Source: Archilochus colubris (lineage: Eukaryota; Chordata; Aves; Apodiformes; Trochilidae). From it: a stretch of DNA of 64,000 nt. The notes below the pieces were generated by a model that was not told where the DNA came from, ran no database searches, and saw only the letters and a program-made list of their open reading frames with translations. The DNA lies in the NCBI GenBank assembly GCA_023079485.1, contig CM041092.1, positions 12,723,127-12,787,126 of the forward strand. The letters are read 5' to 3'. Shown here one piece after another: positions 47,101 through 59,100 of this stretch; positions within the stretch are counted from its first letter, which is position 1, and every line of letters starts with the position of its first letter. Made by a program: the position numbers and the translations under genes.

Positions 47101-50100
47101 TATGTGAAGACTCAATTGTATTTCAGAACTAAGCAGAGTTTAAATATTAGCTATGTTAACAATATCAGAAGGTTTAAAATGCAAGAGTCGCCATTCCAAC
47201 AGCACTAGGAATGCAGTGCCATTATGAAAGAGTCATGTATCATAGTAGGATATCCTTAAAGGCTAAGATCTTTAGAACACAATTAGTATTTAAGGAAATT
47301 TTTTACTTACTCTTCCCCGTTCAACTTGAGTTGTTAACATTACAACCATAGATGAGCCCTGTTCCCAAGTCATCTGCCAGAAATCAGGACATGTGTTCGG
47401 TAATGGACCTTGACAAGCAATGTACTGGTTTATTATTGTGGAAGAAGGGATTTCCATCTAAGAGAAGGCAAAATAATTATTTTAATTCTTACAGCAAATA
47501 TAAGTCAGGCAGACATTTAGTGTTTAGTAACTAATAACTAAAAAAGCATTCACTGTAGTAATTTCATTTATTATGTTAGTAAATACTGATTCGCACAGAT
47601 AAAAATTCTTCAAAGTGTATCACATGCAAAATTACTACAAAGATCCAAGTACATGTCACATACTGACAGTTATGTAGTTGCCATAATCAAGATTAATAGC
47701 CAAAAAAGTTAATGATACATCAGGTGGCAAATAATTCAGGTGCAAACAATTCATGCTCCGAAGGTCTCTGACACCAGGCTTTAAAATACTGATATTAGAA
47801 TTGAATTTAATCTGCATTTTCTGCTCTTGAAAGTACCTCTAATTTTGTTGTTACTGACAAAAGGGAAGGAAAAAAATATTTAAAAGAAAGTGCTCCTAGA
47901 TTAAACTTTACTCATGTTGAACACTATTGCCACATGAGTAATCAGAAAAGAAGAATGAACTCCTCTGGTAAAGGGCTAGCTTCTCTTAGTGGTTTTGCTT
48001 TCTCTTAGTTTCTTTTATACAAACACTTGCCACAAAGCATTAGCAAATAAATATATCTACAGGAAATTTCAAAATATCTAGTTTGTCAGCCATTCTAGTC
48101 TGAACTAGATGTATGAATTTTTTTAGTCGATGTCTTAATTGAAAAACCTCAGAATTAAAGCCCAAAGCTCTTTTGAAAATACTACTCACGTTTATATAAT
48201 TTGCATTGATGTAATCTTCATTACTTTTTAAAATAACCCGTGTAGCATCATCTGAAAACAATTTTAGGAAGATGTTACTTATTTATCCACTTATGTACTA
48301 ACCTCAGTAAAACACTTTTAGGAACACATATACAAACACACATACTTACAAGGCGAAATGTCTCTGTATCTATTTTTGGAAATGTTTTGAGGTAATCTGG
48401 CACAAGACATTGTCATTCCAGGCTTTTTCCTATACAGTTGCTAAAAGACAAAACTGATGGTCAAACCACAATAAATCCAAGTATATTATTCACCTAGAGG
48501 TACTTTTTAGAATACTAACTACTGAGCAAGGGTAGCTTCAACACACATGAAAATACTTTTCAAAAGGAAGTGCTACAGATTTAGTTATGGCATGGGATTA
48601 CTGGATCACTGAAGATAATCAAGGCACCACAACTTGTTTACAGTAAAACTGAATGGTAAATTTCAAGGTTCTGTAAGAACAGTAATGGAGTGAAAAGTGA
48701 ATAATGTATAATAGTAAGGGAATTTAGTGATACTGACATTTCATATGGTGATTTGGTGCAAGCAAATTTTACGTTATATAAACATCTTACAATGAAGTTG
48801 CATCACTTTTTTTTTTTTTTCCAGTTCTCCTGTATTTCAGTAACTTGTACAAATCCTGTGCTACCTTGTGATTTTCCTGCACAAAATTTCCTTTGACAAG
48901 TTCTTGCCTCCTTGCCCCTCATGCCTTAGCCACACACTACCACAACCCTCGTGCTACAGTATCAGCAGAATGATCCAGGTTCAATAAAAAGCACTTCATG
49001 AACTTTTAAACACCAAACCTGTTAGGGAGACTAAACATGTATGGTTAAGGAGGGATTTGAAATCACTTGGAGAAAAATCTTTTCTTTCCATATACAAAAG
49101 TAAACTTTACCAAACATCTTAAGGAATTGGATATAAATACATTTAAAACATAATATTTATGTGCTAGGTCTCCATTTGGTGAAGAATTCACACTGCTGTG
49201 TTTTACAAACCTATTGCTTCCTGCTTTCAGTCACCTGAGCTCATGCATTAAAGGTATCAGGGCACAACTTAGTGCTAAAAAAAGGCTACAGCTATCAGCA
49301 ACTTAGGACCCCAAAGGAAGTGCACTTTGGAAGTATGCCATTAAAAAAGTTAACTATTTCTAAAAGGCATTACATTAACCCTAAAGATTAGGTTTGTACT
49401 TTCCATCAGCAGTTCTACCTTCCCTCACTGAGGCTGTTCACAAAATGTCAACATCTCAGCTGTCATTCAGCTGCTACACTTAGATCTGGAATGAAGGTCT
49501 GAGTACAGAACACATTTTGCTATTATATTTTTTATACTTCACCTCCATTACAGTATTTTATTAGTACAGGTTCCTCATAATCACAAGAGCTCTAATAAAT
49601 TAATAACACAATCTATAAAAAATTATGCTTCAAAATAGCATTAAGATTCTTCTAAACCATAAGTTTGCATGTGTGGTGTTTCAATCCAGGATTGGATTGG
49701 TTTATTTTTTCACTATCCCAAAAGACTTGGAACTTCGACACAGCTACAGGTAACAAAATACTCACATCAAACTGAGCCAAAACTGTTCCAGTGATAAGCC
49801 CCTCTGCTAGCTGAATCATGGATTCCCTCAGAGCATTATCATCTTGATGAACACCATCAAGTGGAGATTTCTCAGGGATGTATTGGAAGTCAGGCTCACT
49901 CTCCAGCTTCTCTTCCACAACATCATAGACAGCTGTAACAAATCAGGGTATGAATGCTCTGACTGAACACAGTTTGGCAAGCAAAGGTAACTCTAAGTCA
50001 CCTATTTAGAACAGCAAAAAAGACAAGTGTTTCTCTTCTAGAAAAACCCATTTATTAACATGCTGACTTTAGTTCTCATCAGCAAGGAGCCTTCAGTGTT

Positions 50101-53100
50101 CATTATAATCCATGACAAAACTACTGTTTGGTTTAACTGTAATTTTAAGTGAAAGCACATCAATGACTAAAATTTTGACCAAAACTCATGTTATATGCTA
50201 TTTTGCCTCACAACTCCTCAATCTTATTCTCACATCATGCCTCTGAAGTCATTATAGTGGGATTTACATTTTTACTTTTAATTCACTTTGAACAGATTTT
50301 AGGCTTCAGTAATTAGGGCAAGATGCACAAACCACCTGAGAAAATGGCATTAACATATGCCATTATAATTACTGTCAATGCTGTATGTGTGCCTGGCTAT
50401 GAATAAACTGAAAAATATGTAGTTTCTAGTATATACAGCAGACAAATAAGCTATTTGACAGCCTGTTTTTATATGATACCCCATGACCATGAAAGAGAAA
50501 ACTTCACTTCTACACCTCAATTTTTTTATCCAGAATGCAGAAATAACCAACACACAGGGGCAAACTGTTTAAGTGAACCCGTAAGCTAACAATTTTATCT
50601 GAAAAAGAAAGTAAGCACATAAAAGCTGCAAAAACTTAGAGAATGAGAGAGGAAAGTGGGGAATGCAGATAAGTGAATAAAGGAAAAATTGTTTATGAGG
50701 TGGCTGAGATACTCTCCTGATTTCAGTTATCCCATATAAACATTTATTTTTCATTTTGCTTTTTCCTGGACTACTGTATTATAATCAGGATGTGCAGCAG
50801 AACTAAATCCAGGGACTATCTGCTGGCAATACTTCAACAGTGTCTTTCATTAATATACTGCAGAAGCTGTTATTTACACTGTATTTCAGCACTTTCTTCT
50901 ACTAGGCCTCCCCAGGCAGAAATGTTACCAGTTGTTCTCAATAGTTTTAAAAACATATGGAAGAATTTTGCATATATCAACCTCCAAAGTCATCCAAATA
51001 TTGGGTGTGTGGTGAGACATTTTTTCTTTATTTCTGTTTGCTTTTTATTAAGGGAATAACATCAGCTTTCTGGACATTTTTATCAAGGAAAAAGAGAACA
51101 AAATTTAAATGTGTTCTCTGTTAGAAATATTTAATCTCTGATTTTCCTATTAATTTTCAACACTTAGTTATGCACAGCTGGTAAGAGCAGGGCATCAATC
51201 AAGATTTGTCAAACACTTTGTGCTGCTGCAATTTCTTTTCAACAACAGGAGTTTTTTCTCACAAAGACATTAAGCATTCCACCTCAGGTCACAAAAGGGA
51301 GGTTATAAAATGAAAGCAAGGACTTATCTTTTATTTCAAGTACAAATCACTCACCATTGGGTCGAACCAGGAGCACAAGTTCACCTGAGTGTCTCTCACA
51401 GCTGGCTTTAATAAACATAACAACTTGATCATGGGTATGTTCTGCGATATCCCTGCCATTAATCAGCACAACCTGGTCCCCTTCATTCAAACGAGGGACA
51501 CAAAGATCAGCCTGTAAGGTGGGGAAAAATAAAATAAAAACCTGTGAAACAAGCCATTTGCAGTTTCTCACCTTAAAATAGCAACTTAAAGTAACTATAC
51601 TTAGGGACTTGAATTCCAACAGACTAGTTGCTATGGTTGCTGCATTGTATTCAGATGATAAATTTAAGACACATAAGACAGTGTCATTCACATGAACAAA
51701 TTGATTTGCAGCTGGGAGGTGACTGTCAGTGTAACATGGCTTTCAGCAGCTGTTACTCCACTCCTCTGTTTGAAGCAGCAAGCTCCTCTATTTTAATCAC
51801 ATTTTGTATAGGCAATTAAAAAGCCTGAAAATTTTCCTTCTCTCTGAAGGAGAGTAACATGACAAAACCTTGTCCAAATCAGTTTCATAGGCTTTAAATA
51901 CTTCAGGTGTGAAACATCACAACTGCAATTACAAGAATAAGACAAGGATCGAAGAGCACAAATCCCAGTAATTCCAAAGAGAACTGGCAATCAAATCAGA
52001 TAATAAAAATCATAATCATAATAATAGTAGTCTAAACATCATTGCTGAAAAGAAAGGTATTCATGCTAATATTTTATTAAATGGTTCACTCAATTGAAAA
52101 AGGTACAAATAGAGCTGACTCCAGTTATCTGAATACAAGGTCAGTATTTCTGGCCATCACCTCACAAAATACTGTGTCTAGTTTGAAGACACTATTGATA
52201 GTCACTAAACACCAGTTACTACAATCAGATGATGAATGATTCATGATGTCTGATTTCAATCTAAATTTTGGCTTTATTCAGCTACACTGTCACTGAAGAG
52301 AGATTTGCTATTTTAGTTATTTTTAACATACTAAAAGAGTAATTTATCTGAAATTGTATGAACACCTATATTTTTAACAAGTAATAAATGTATTTTTAGG
52401 ATGGCACAGCTCAAGAGGCACTGATACTGAGCATCTGTAATACTCTGTAATTGTCAAGAATCTTGTGTCAGTTAAAAAAAAAGTACTTTTGAGGACTGAA
52501 AAACTTGTAAGAATATGTTATGTAGCCCCACCAAATTCCTACTGCATATAACTTGCTCCATTAACATTTACTACAAGCTAATTTTTATAGGTAGTTAGGA
52601 AAAAATATTAAAGTTCTGAAGACAAGATACACAGATACTGCTACCACATTTGGTTTTTTTGATAACTTACAGGTGTTCCTGGAGCTACCCTGGACACTAT
52701 AACTGGCATCTTCTGATCAAATCCACCCTTTAAAAACAAATTAAAATAGTAATAAATCAAAAATGTCAGAAAATACTCGTAATAGACATGAAGGGAATAG
52801 ATATACTGTTACCTTTACATTGAAGCCAAACCTTCCATTTTCATCCGGTTTCATTCTGATCATAACAAGATTGTCATGGGGGACACCACCATTGGGCTAG
52901 TAAAAAAAATAATTATACATTAATACATATTTTGTTCTTTGTTAAGTCTTCAAAGTTATCGTATGTAATAATTTTGCAATTTGCTCCTGGACACTTGAGA
53001 AAACACCAAGTAATAGTGCAGATGAGTTTTGCACAGAAGGGAAAAGTTACACATTTTTAAAAGCCAAGTAAGTTCTGTCAAAGCAAACTCAAAGTAAGAA

Positions 53101-56100
53101 ACACAGAAGACTAATTGACTTCAAGCAGTCTTAAGAAGAACAGTTTACTAAACAGACACTCCATAGATTTGTTTTAATTAAGATGACCATGAAAAGCCTC
53201 CAGTAAGTATGTAATATGAAATATTAGTCAATTGAAGGTATATTTTTGTTTCTTTTAATCTCAATATGATGGTAATAAGCAAGGACAAGTTTAGCAATAA
53301 GATCCTGGGTCCATATCTCCTTCTCCATTTCCAGTGTAGTGGAGTTTGAGGTGTGGCACATGCTTTGCACTTACCAAGCTCTGACAGTTTTAGCTGCTTT
53401 CTTCCCAATTTCATTCTGATTACAACAACATTGTTACAGGAACTACCAATAAACTGGGGAATATTACATACTTTTTGTCATCTGGAAAAATCACCTTCAT
53501 GCCACTGAAGTGATTTTAATTAGCTCCTATCAGTATTCATTTCACAGAACTATTGTTAGCTAATATTTCTGTGGTGAGGATGTGAAGTATTACTAAAGAA
53601 AAGTTTCAAGGATTCACAGTCAAAGCATGACTTGCATTTGGAAAAGAAAAAAAGGAAAAAACTTAGCAAACAAGCATTTGTTCAAAACCTGTGGGTTCAA
53701 CACGTGAAATACATCTGACCAATTTGGCTCATAAAAAGTTATTTCAATACCAGGTGGTTTAAGCTCTTGGTTAAAACAAAATAAACCTAACCCTATGATA
53801 AAAAATTTGGGGAATGAGAGCAAAGTAACAACACAAAATACATCAATAAAGGTGCTTAGGAAGCCTGACCATCTGTATTTTAGTCGATGTTGCTGGTATG
53901 GGGAATCACACTCAGGTTCCTAAGAATGAGCAACAATGAAGTGTTCACCTCCAGCATTTGGCAACTCTTGTACTATTGCATTCCCCAGACAAAAAGACAG
54001 TAATAATTTCCTTTTAACAGGCTAGTTTGAGCAGCAGTTTATAATTAACATCCTGAAGAGAGCACTTTATATCATCATTAACCTGTCTGATGAGAGGTCT
54101 CCTGGCTACACCTGTTTTCAAATACTTCTGCACATTCTCAGACTGGATACTTAAGGACTGCAGATGGAGTAAAAACGTTACTTCCATACCTGTCCTTCTA
54201 CCCTTCTAACTAGACTCTCCAGACATAAAACAAATGAAGGAAATTCAATCACTAAAGGAAGTAAAAATGATAAGTGGTTTTCCTCAAAATATTGGGGATG
54301 GAGCAGCAGAAGAAACTCTGGTGGTCCAGTAAGCTCATGTGCATCCTGGTCAGAAAACAACTTTGGGGGAAGAAAGAAAGGAAAAAAAAAAGCAGTAACA
54401 ACACAAGAGCACCAAAGAAAACCAAACCAAACAGCAACCCACAATCCAAATCCTAAAGCTACAATTTCACTAAAAAAAAAAACAACAGTCATGCTCCATT
54501 CCTTCTCTAATACCCAAAATAAAAAGCCCTTAGCAGATCAAATTCAATCTTTAATTGCAACAGTGCTTTAAATGAGGCTGCAGAAACGTGTCCCATTGGA
54601 TTATAGCAACCAACCACATCAACAAATGCACAGAGAGAAAAGAATCTCATTCTCATGCAGCTGTGTTGGTTTTGCAGAAATAAAAAGGAGTTAAAAAAAC
54701 AACTGACAGTTATTTTTGTCAATTTGGTAAAGATAACTGAATACAGAACAGAAAAACTTGATGAGTAGTGTTATCTTTCAAAACAGAACAGTACTTTAAT
54801 ATGACTCAGGTGAGCACTGACAGAAAACAAAGCTGTTAAAAATCTGTTTCAATGTTTAATTGAAGCTAAAGTTTTTACAACATTTTCACAATGCTGACAA
54901 ATTTACAATTTTCACTTCTGTTGTTTTACTAAAACCCCAGCTAGGAAATTAAATATGGGGCTTACGGGAATCGCAACTCTGTAAAAAGGCCTAAGAGAAC
55001 ACCCAAGGCTTACAGTTCAGAATGCCAATAAAAATAAACAAAAGGCATTTCTTAAACAACAATTTTGGGAGCTGACTCATAATTTTGAATGTGTGAGGTT
55101 GGCAAAACTGTTTATACAGTATTTGCTATATCTGGATGTTAAACAGTTTTCCCATCCTGCAAAACATTTCTGGTCCCACAAAAGTATAAAACCTGAACAA
55201 CCTGAAAGGACAAAAATCACAAGAACAGTTAGTAAAATGTCACCTCAGTTATACAGTTATCAACTCACTGGCTTACTCATCTAGGATATGTTTAAGTGTG
55301 GAAAAATAACTTTTGGGCAGATTTTTACGTTCGTTGCCACAGGTCTCTTGGTAGAGTCCACTTCTTGGAAATTCTGATGAGAAATGCAACAAACCTCTCC
55401 TGACAAAACTTTCTAGAACCTGGTAAGCACTTTCAGTTTCATCTGTTTTTTATAAAAGATAGATTAAGCACCACTGGGAGTATCTGCAATGTTGTCTTTA
55501 AAGATGGTAAATGCCTGCTCAAAGAAGAGGTTAGTAAGAAAATTCTGTGCGTGCTGAAAAGCTAATGGTCAAAACATTTACATACCCGCCCCCACGTAGT
55601 CATTTGATGACAACTAACGAAGGACACAAACACAGTAACTCTCAGAAACGCATCAGAACTCATGAAACAGAGGGCTATCATTCCAAGAAACAGCAGTACT
55701 GATGAACTGGATTAAAAAAAAACTTACTGTGGATTTTTCAGGTGATGCAGGAACATCAAATGTTTCATTAATATGGTTATCCAGTTCTTGCTGTGAGTGG
55801 GACTGATGAATTTGGTTCCAACTGTTCTTTTTAAATTGTTTGGGTGGTAACGCGGGAGGCTGCCCATCTATAGAGGTCTCTTGAGATCTAAATACCAAAA
55901 TAGAAGTATGAAGTAGATGATCATGAGATACTGACAGTTCTTTCAGGGCCCCAAATACACTGAAAAAGCTAGAAGAAACTCAAAGAGTTTGAGAGCTGAA
56001 TATCTGTATACATTTCTAGAATCTCAAAATGCACTGTGGTGGAATAAGGGTGTTTTGGGGCATCCTACTGCTTTTTTTGTTTACAAGAAACTATACACAG

Positions 56101-59100
56101 AACCAGTAAGTTCATCTTTTAGACATTGCTTTTTTTTTAATGGTTTAATGCTCTTAACCTACATTATATTGAAAAAATATAAATTTCACTGTATGTTCTA
56201 CTCAGCACTCTTGCTAAAAATATTTCTAAAATAGATGTCACTTAATGTTTTCCTCAGTAAGAAAAATCAATTACTTGGCATCTTAAATTCACGCCTGCAA
56301 CTTCAAACTGAAAACCAGTCACAAGCAGCATAATAAACTGCTTCCACGCTATTTTTTTAGGTTTTGATCCAAAAATAGGAGTGGAACTTCAAGACAGCTC
56401 AACTGTCCCCCTGCCTTTATTTGAAAAACCCACTGGAGATGATACTGCTAAATTTTAATTAAATGTATATGCATACATTTCAAGATAACTTTTTCTTGAA
56501 TGTTTCCCTTTGAAATGTTTGTAAAAAAGGCATTTTTTAGGTGAGTGGTAAAACCATTACTAAAGATCAAACACCAAAAAGTTCTGGTTTAGCTCTAACA
56601 AGCACTCTGCTGAAGATAAATAAAACTGTTATTCTTGTCATAGAATGGTTTGGATTTCTGGTTTTGTATAATATGGATAATTTCCTCTATTAGTCCTTTT
56701 GGAATAAAAGCTTAACTGTATAATTTGTATTACAAAAATGTGATTAGTTTTTCATTATTTGGCTTGGTTTTTAAGAATCAAGAAGAACACTGAGAGGCCC
56801 AAAAGGGCAGTTAGCACTTAGTTCCCATTAACACAGTTTGAATGTCAGTTTCCATACACCAGTGAGGACAACATGCCTGCCTCCCCATGCACCACATCAA
56901 ATGGTATTAAGGAATATAATGACTTATGACAATAGCCCACTGATACCAGATAAAAATCCAAAAATAACCAACCAGTTGCAGCTAAATCTAAAGAGAATGA
57001 TACCACCAAAATGTGTGCATTCTTTCATCCACACCCATGGTCCCTTCCTTGAAATGCTCCAATGCTTCTCCCCTTGGCTGAGGCATCTTAACAAGCAAGC
57101 AAAAATACACTGACTTTTTGGACGAGTCTGGGTAGCTCTCTGCTAGTTCAAGTAGGTGAATTGGCTTACCACATGGTTAATCACTGCACAGGGAGGGAAA
57201 GTACACTCCCAAAATCCAGAATTAGGGCTCTGCTCCTTTTTTTACCATGGAGCTGTACCAGTAACTCATAACACAGCCTCCTTCTAAAAAGCACTGGGTA
57301 AGCACAAGAGTAGCCCTACTGTATTGAACTGGTCCAGCCACAGCAAGAGCAGAGTAAGACTCTCATTATGAGACAGCCTAACATTTCAAGTTGCTGCAAA
57401 TTAAAAAACAGGGTACACATCTAATTCTGTACCATATAATTTGTTTCCGTGCAAGTAAAGAAAATGGCAGATTCCAGACACATGTTTTCAAATAAAGTAA
57501 AAAAAAAAAAAATCCGGTCACAATTATCTACAGTGATTTCAAATAAAGGATGAACCTCTTTAAATAAGCATGAAAACTGGATGGGAAATGGAACTCTTCA
57601 CATTGAAAAATAACATTTTCCATTTCAGCTTTAAAAATCTCAGTAAATCCCCTCTGAAAACAAAATAGTGATGAATTTTTTGTCAATGTATGAAAACGGT
57701 ACATTTTAAAACTTCCTAACTGATTTTTTGGTTTTGTTTTCAACTTTCAGAAAACATTTTTTCAGGCAGTATTAAAAGCAAAGAAGTACCAATTATCAGA
57801 ATCTGATGTCTGAAAAGTCTCACATCATCCAGAGCTTTTTGACTGCCTATGTATTTCCTCACTCAAGTCTGGCCAGCACAGATTATTCAACCTTTTTAGT
57901 AAAACACAATGTATTTATGTATTTTCCTGCAAACAATTAGTCCTGAGCTTAAAAAACGGATAAAAAAGGAACAGAAAACATGAGCAGAGACACAAAAGAA
58001 GTCCTTCTGATTAAAGATGGGATCTTATGGCTGACTAGATGTCTGTACATACATACCAACAAACACAAATTCTTACCAAACATACAAACTTACAGAAAAT
58101 ATTTGAAAAGTTACTTAAACAGGCATTTTAGAAACAGCAGTGGAAGTATTGTAATGTATTAGCATAATGAATTGTGAGAACTAACAATCAAGCCTTGGGC
58201 AAAAACTTCATTGCTTTATATTTGCCCAGTCAGCTTTGAATTTCCTTATGAATGTGCAGACAATGGCAGTGAAAGCAGCCTATTTTGCAGGCAAAGCAGT
58301 GCTCTGCTACTGCACTCAGCAATTTACATAATAATAAAATAAAACACAAACCCTGGCACTGACTAGCTTTGAGTGTTTTTGTTACAGATATCCAGTCTGA
58401 CCTTTTATCATATTAAGCAAAAGTGCCATACACACCCCCATAAATTTATTAAACTACAAGTCACATGCTTTTGGAATTTATGGTTGTAATTACCTCAGGG
58501 AACTACAAGCAGAAACCTCTCAATTTAGTTCTGAATAGCACGTGAATAGAACATGGAAAAAAAATAAGTGAAATTAAAGGTTGCATTAGCTAAGCTGCAA
58601 TATCTTCCTAATATGCACTGAAACTCTAGTTTCTTTTCCTGTGTTGACTCTGAGTTCAAAGAACTCATTAAACCTCTGACTTTCTTACATATGCAAATTT
58701 GATCAATAAATAGGAATTCCCAACAAATTAGCAGATTAACTACTCAAATCCTTTCACTCAGAAAGGTCAAATTATTCAAGGAATACCTTTCTGGACTGTA
58801 AAAGTATATATAAAACACATAGCTAATATGGGACTTTGTGTCTATTAACTTTCTTGTGTAAATCTCAAATCTTAAATCAGTAACATCATAAAACTTACAA
58901 AAGACCCTGAGTTCATGTATTTTAAGTCAAACTATTTTTTCCTAAAAATAACTTATTCTATATATCTATACTGGGAAAGTAAAATACACTTTCAAACTTC
59001 CAGTAAGTGAAAAAAAAAACCCAAATGTAAAACTTAGTGATGGAAGAGCAATAATTTTTCTGATTGGGCACAAAAAAGCACAAAATCATTAAAGAGAACA

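Noticed and set aside
56639..56657. Short match to the reverse complement of a CR1 end (CATAGAATGGTTTGG)
   Set aside because: No octamer repeat before it and no CR1 body after it; too short to call.
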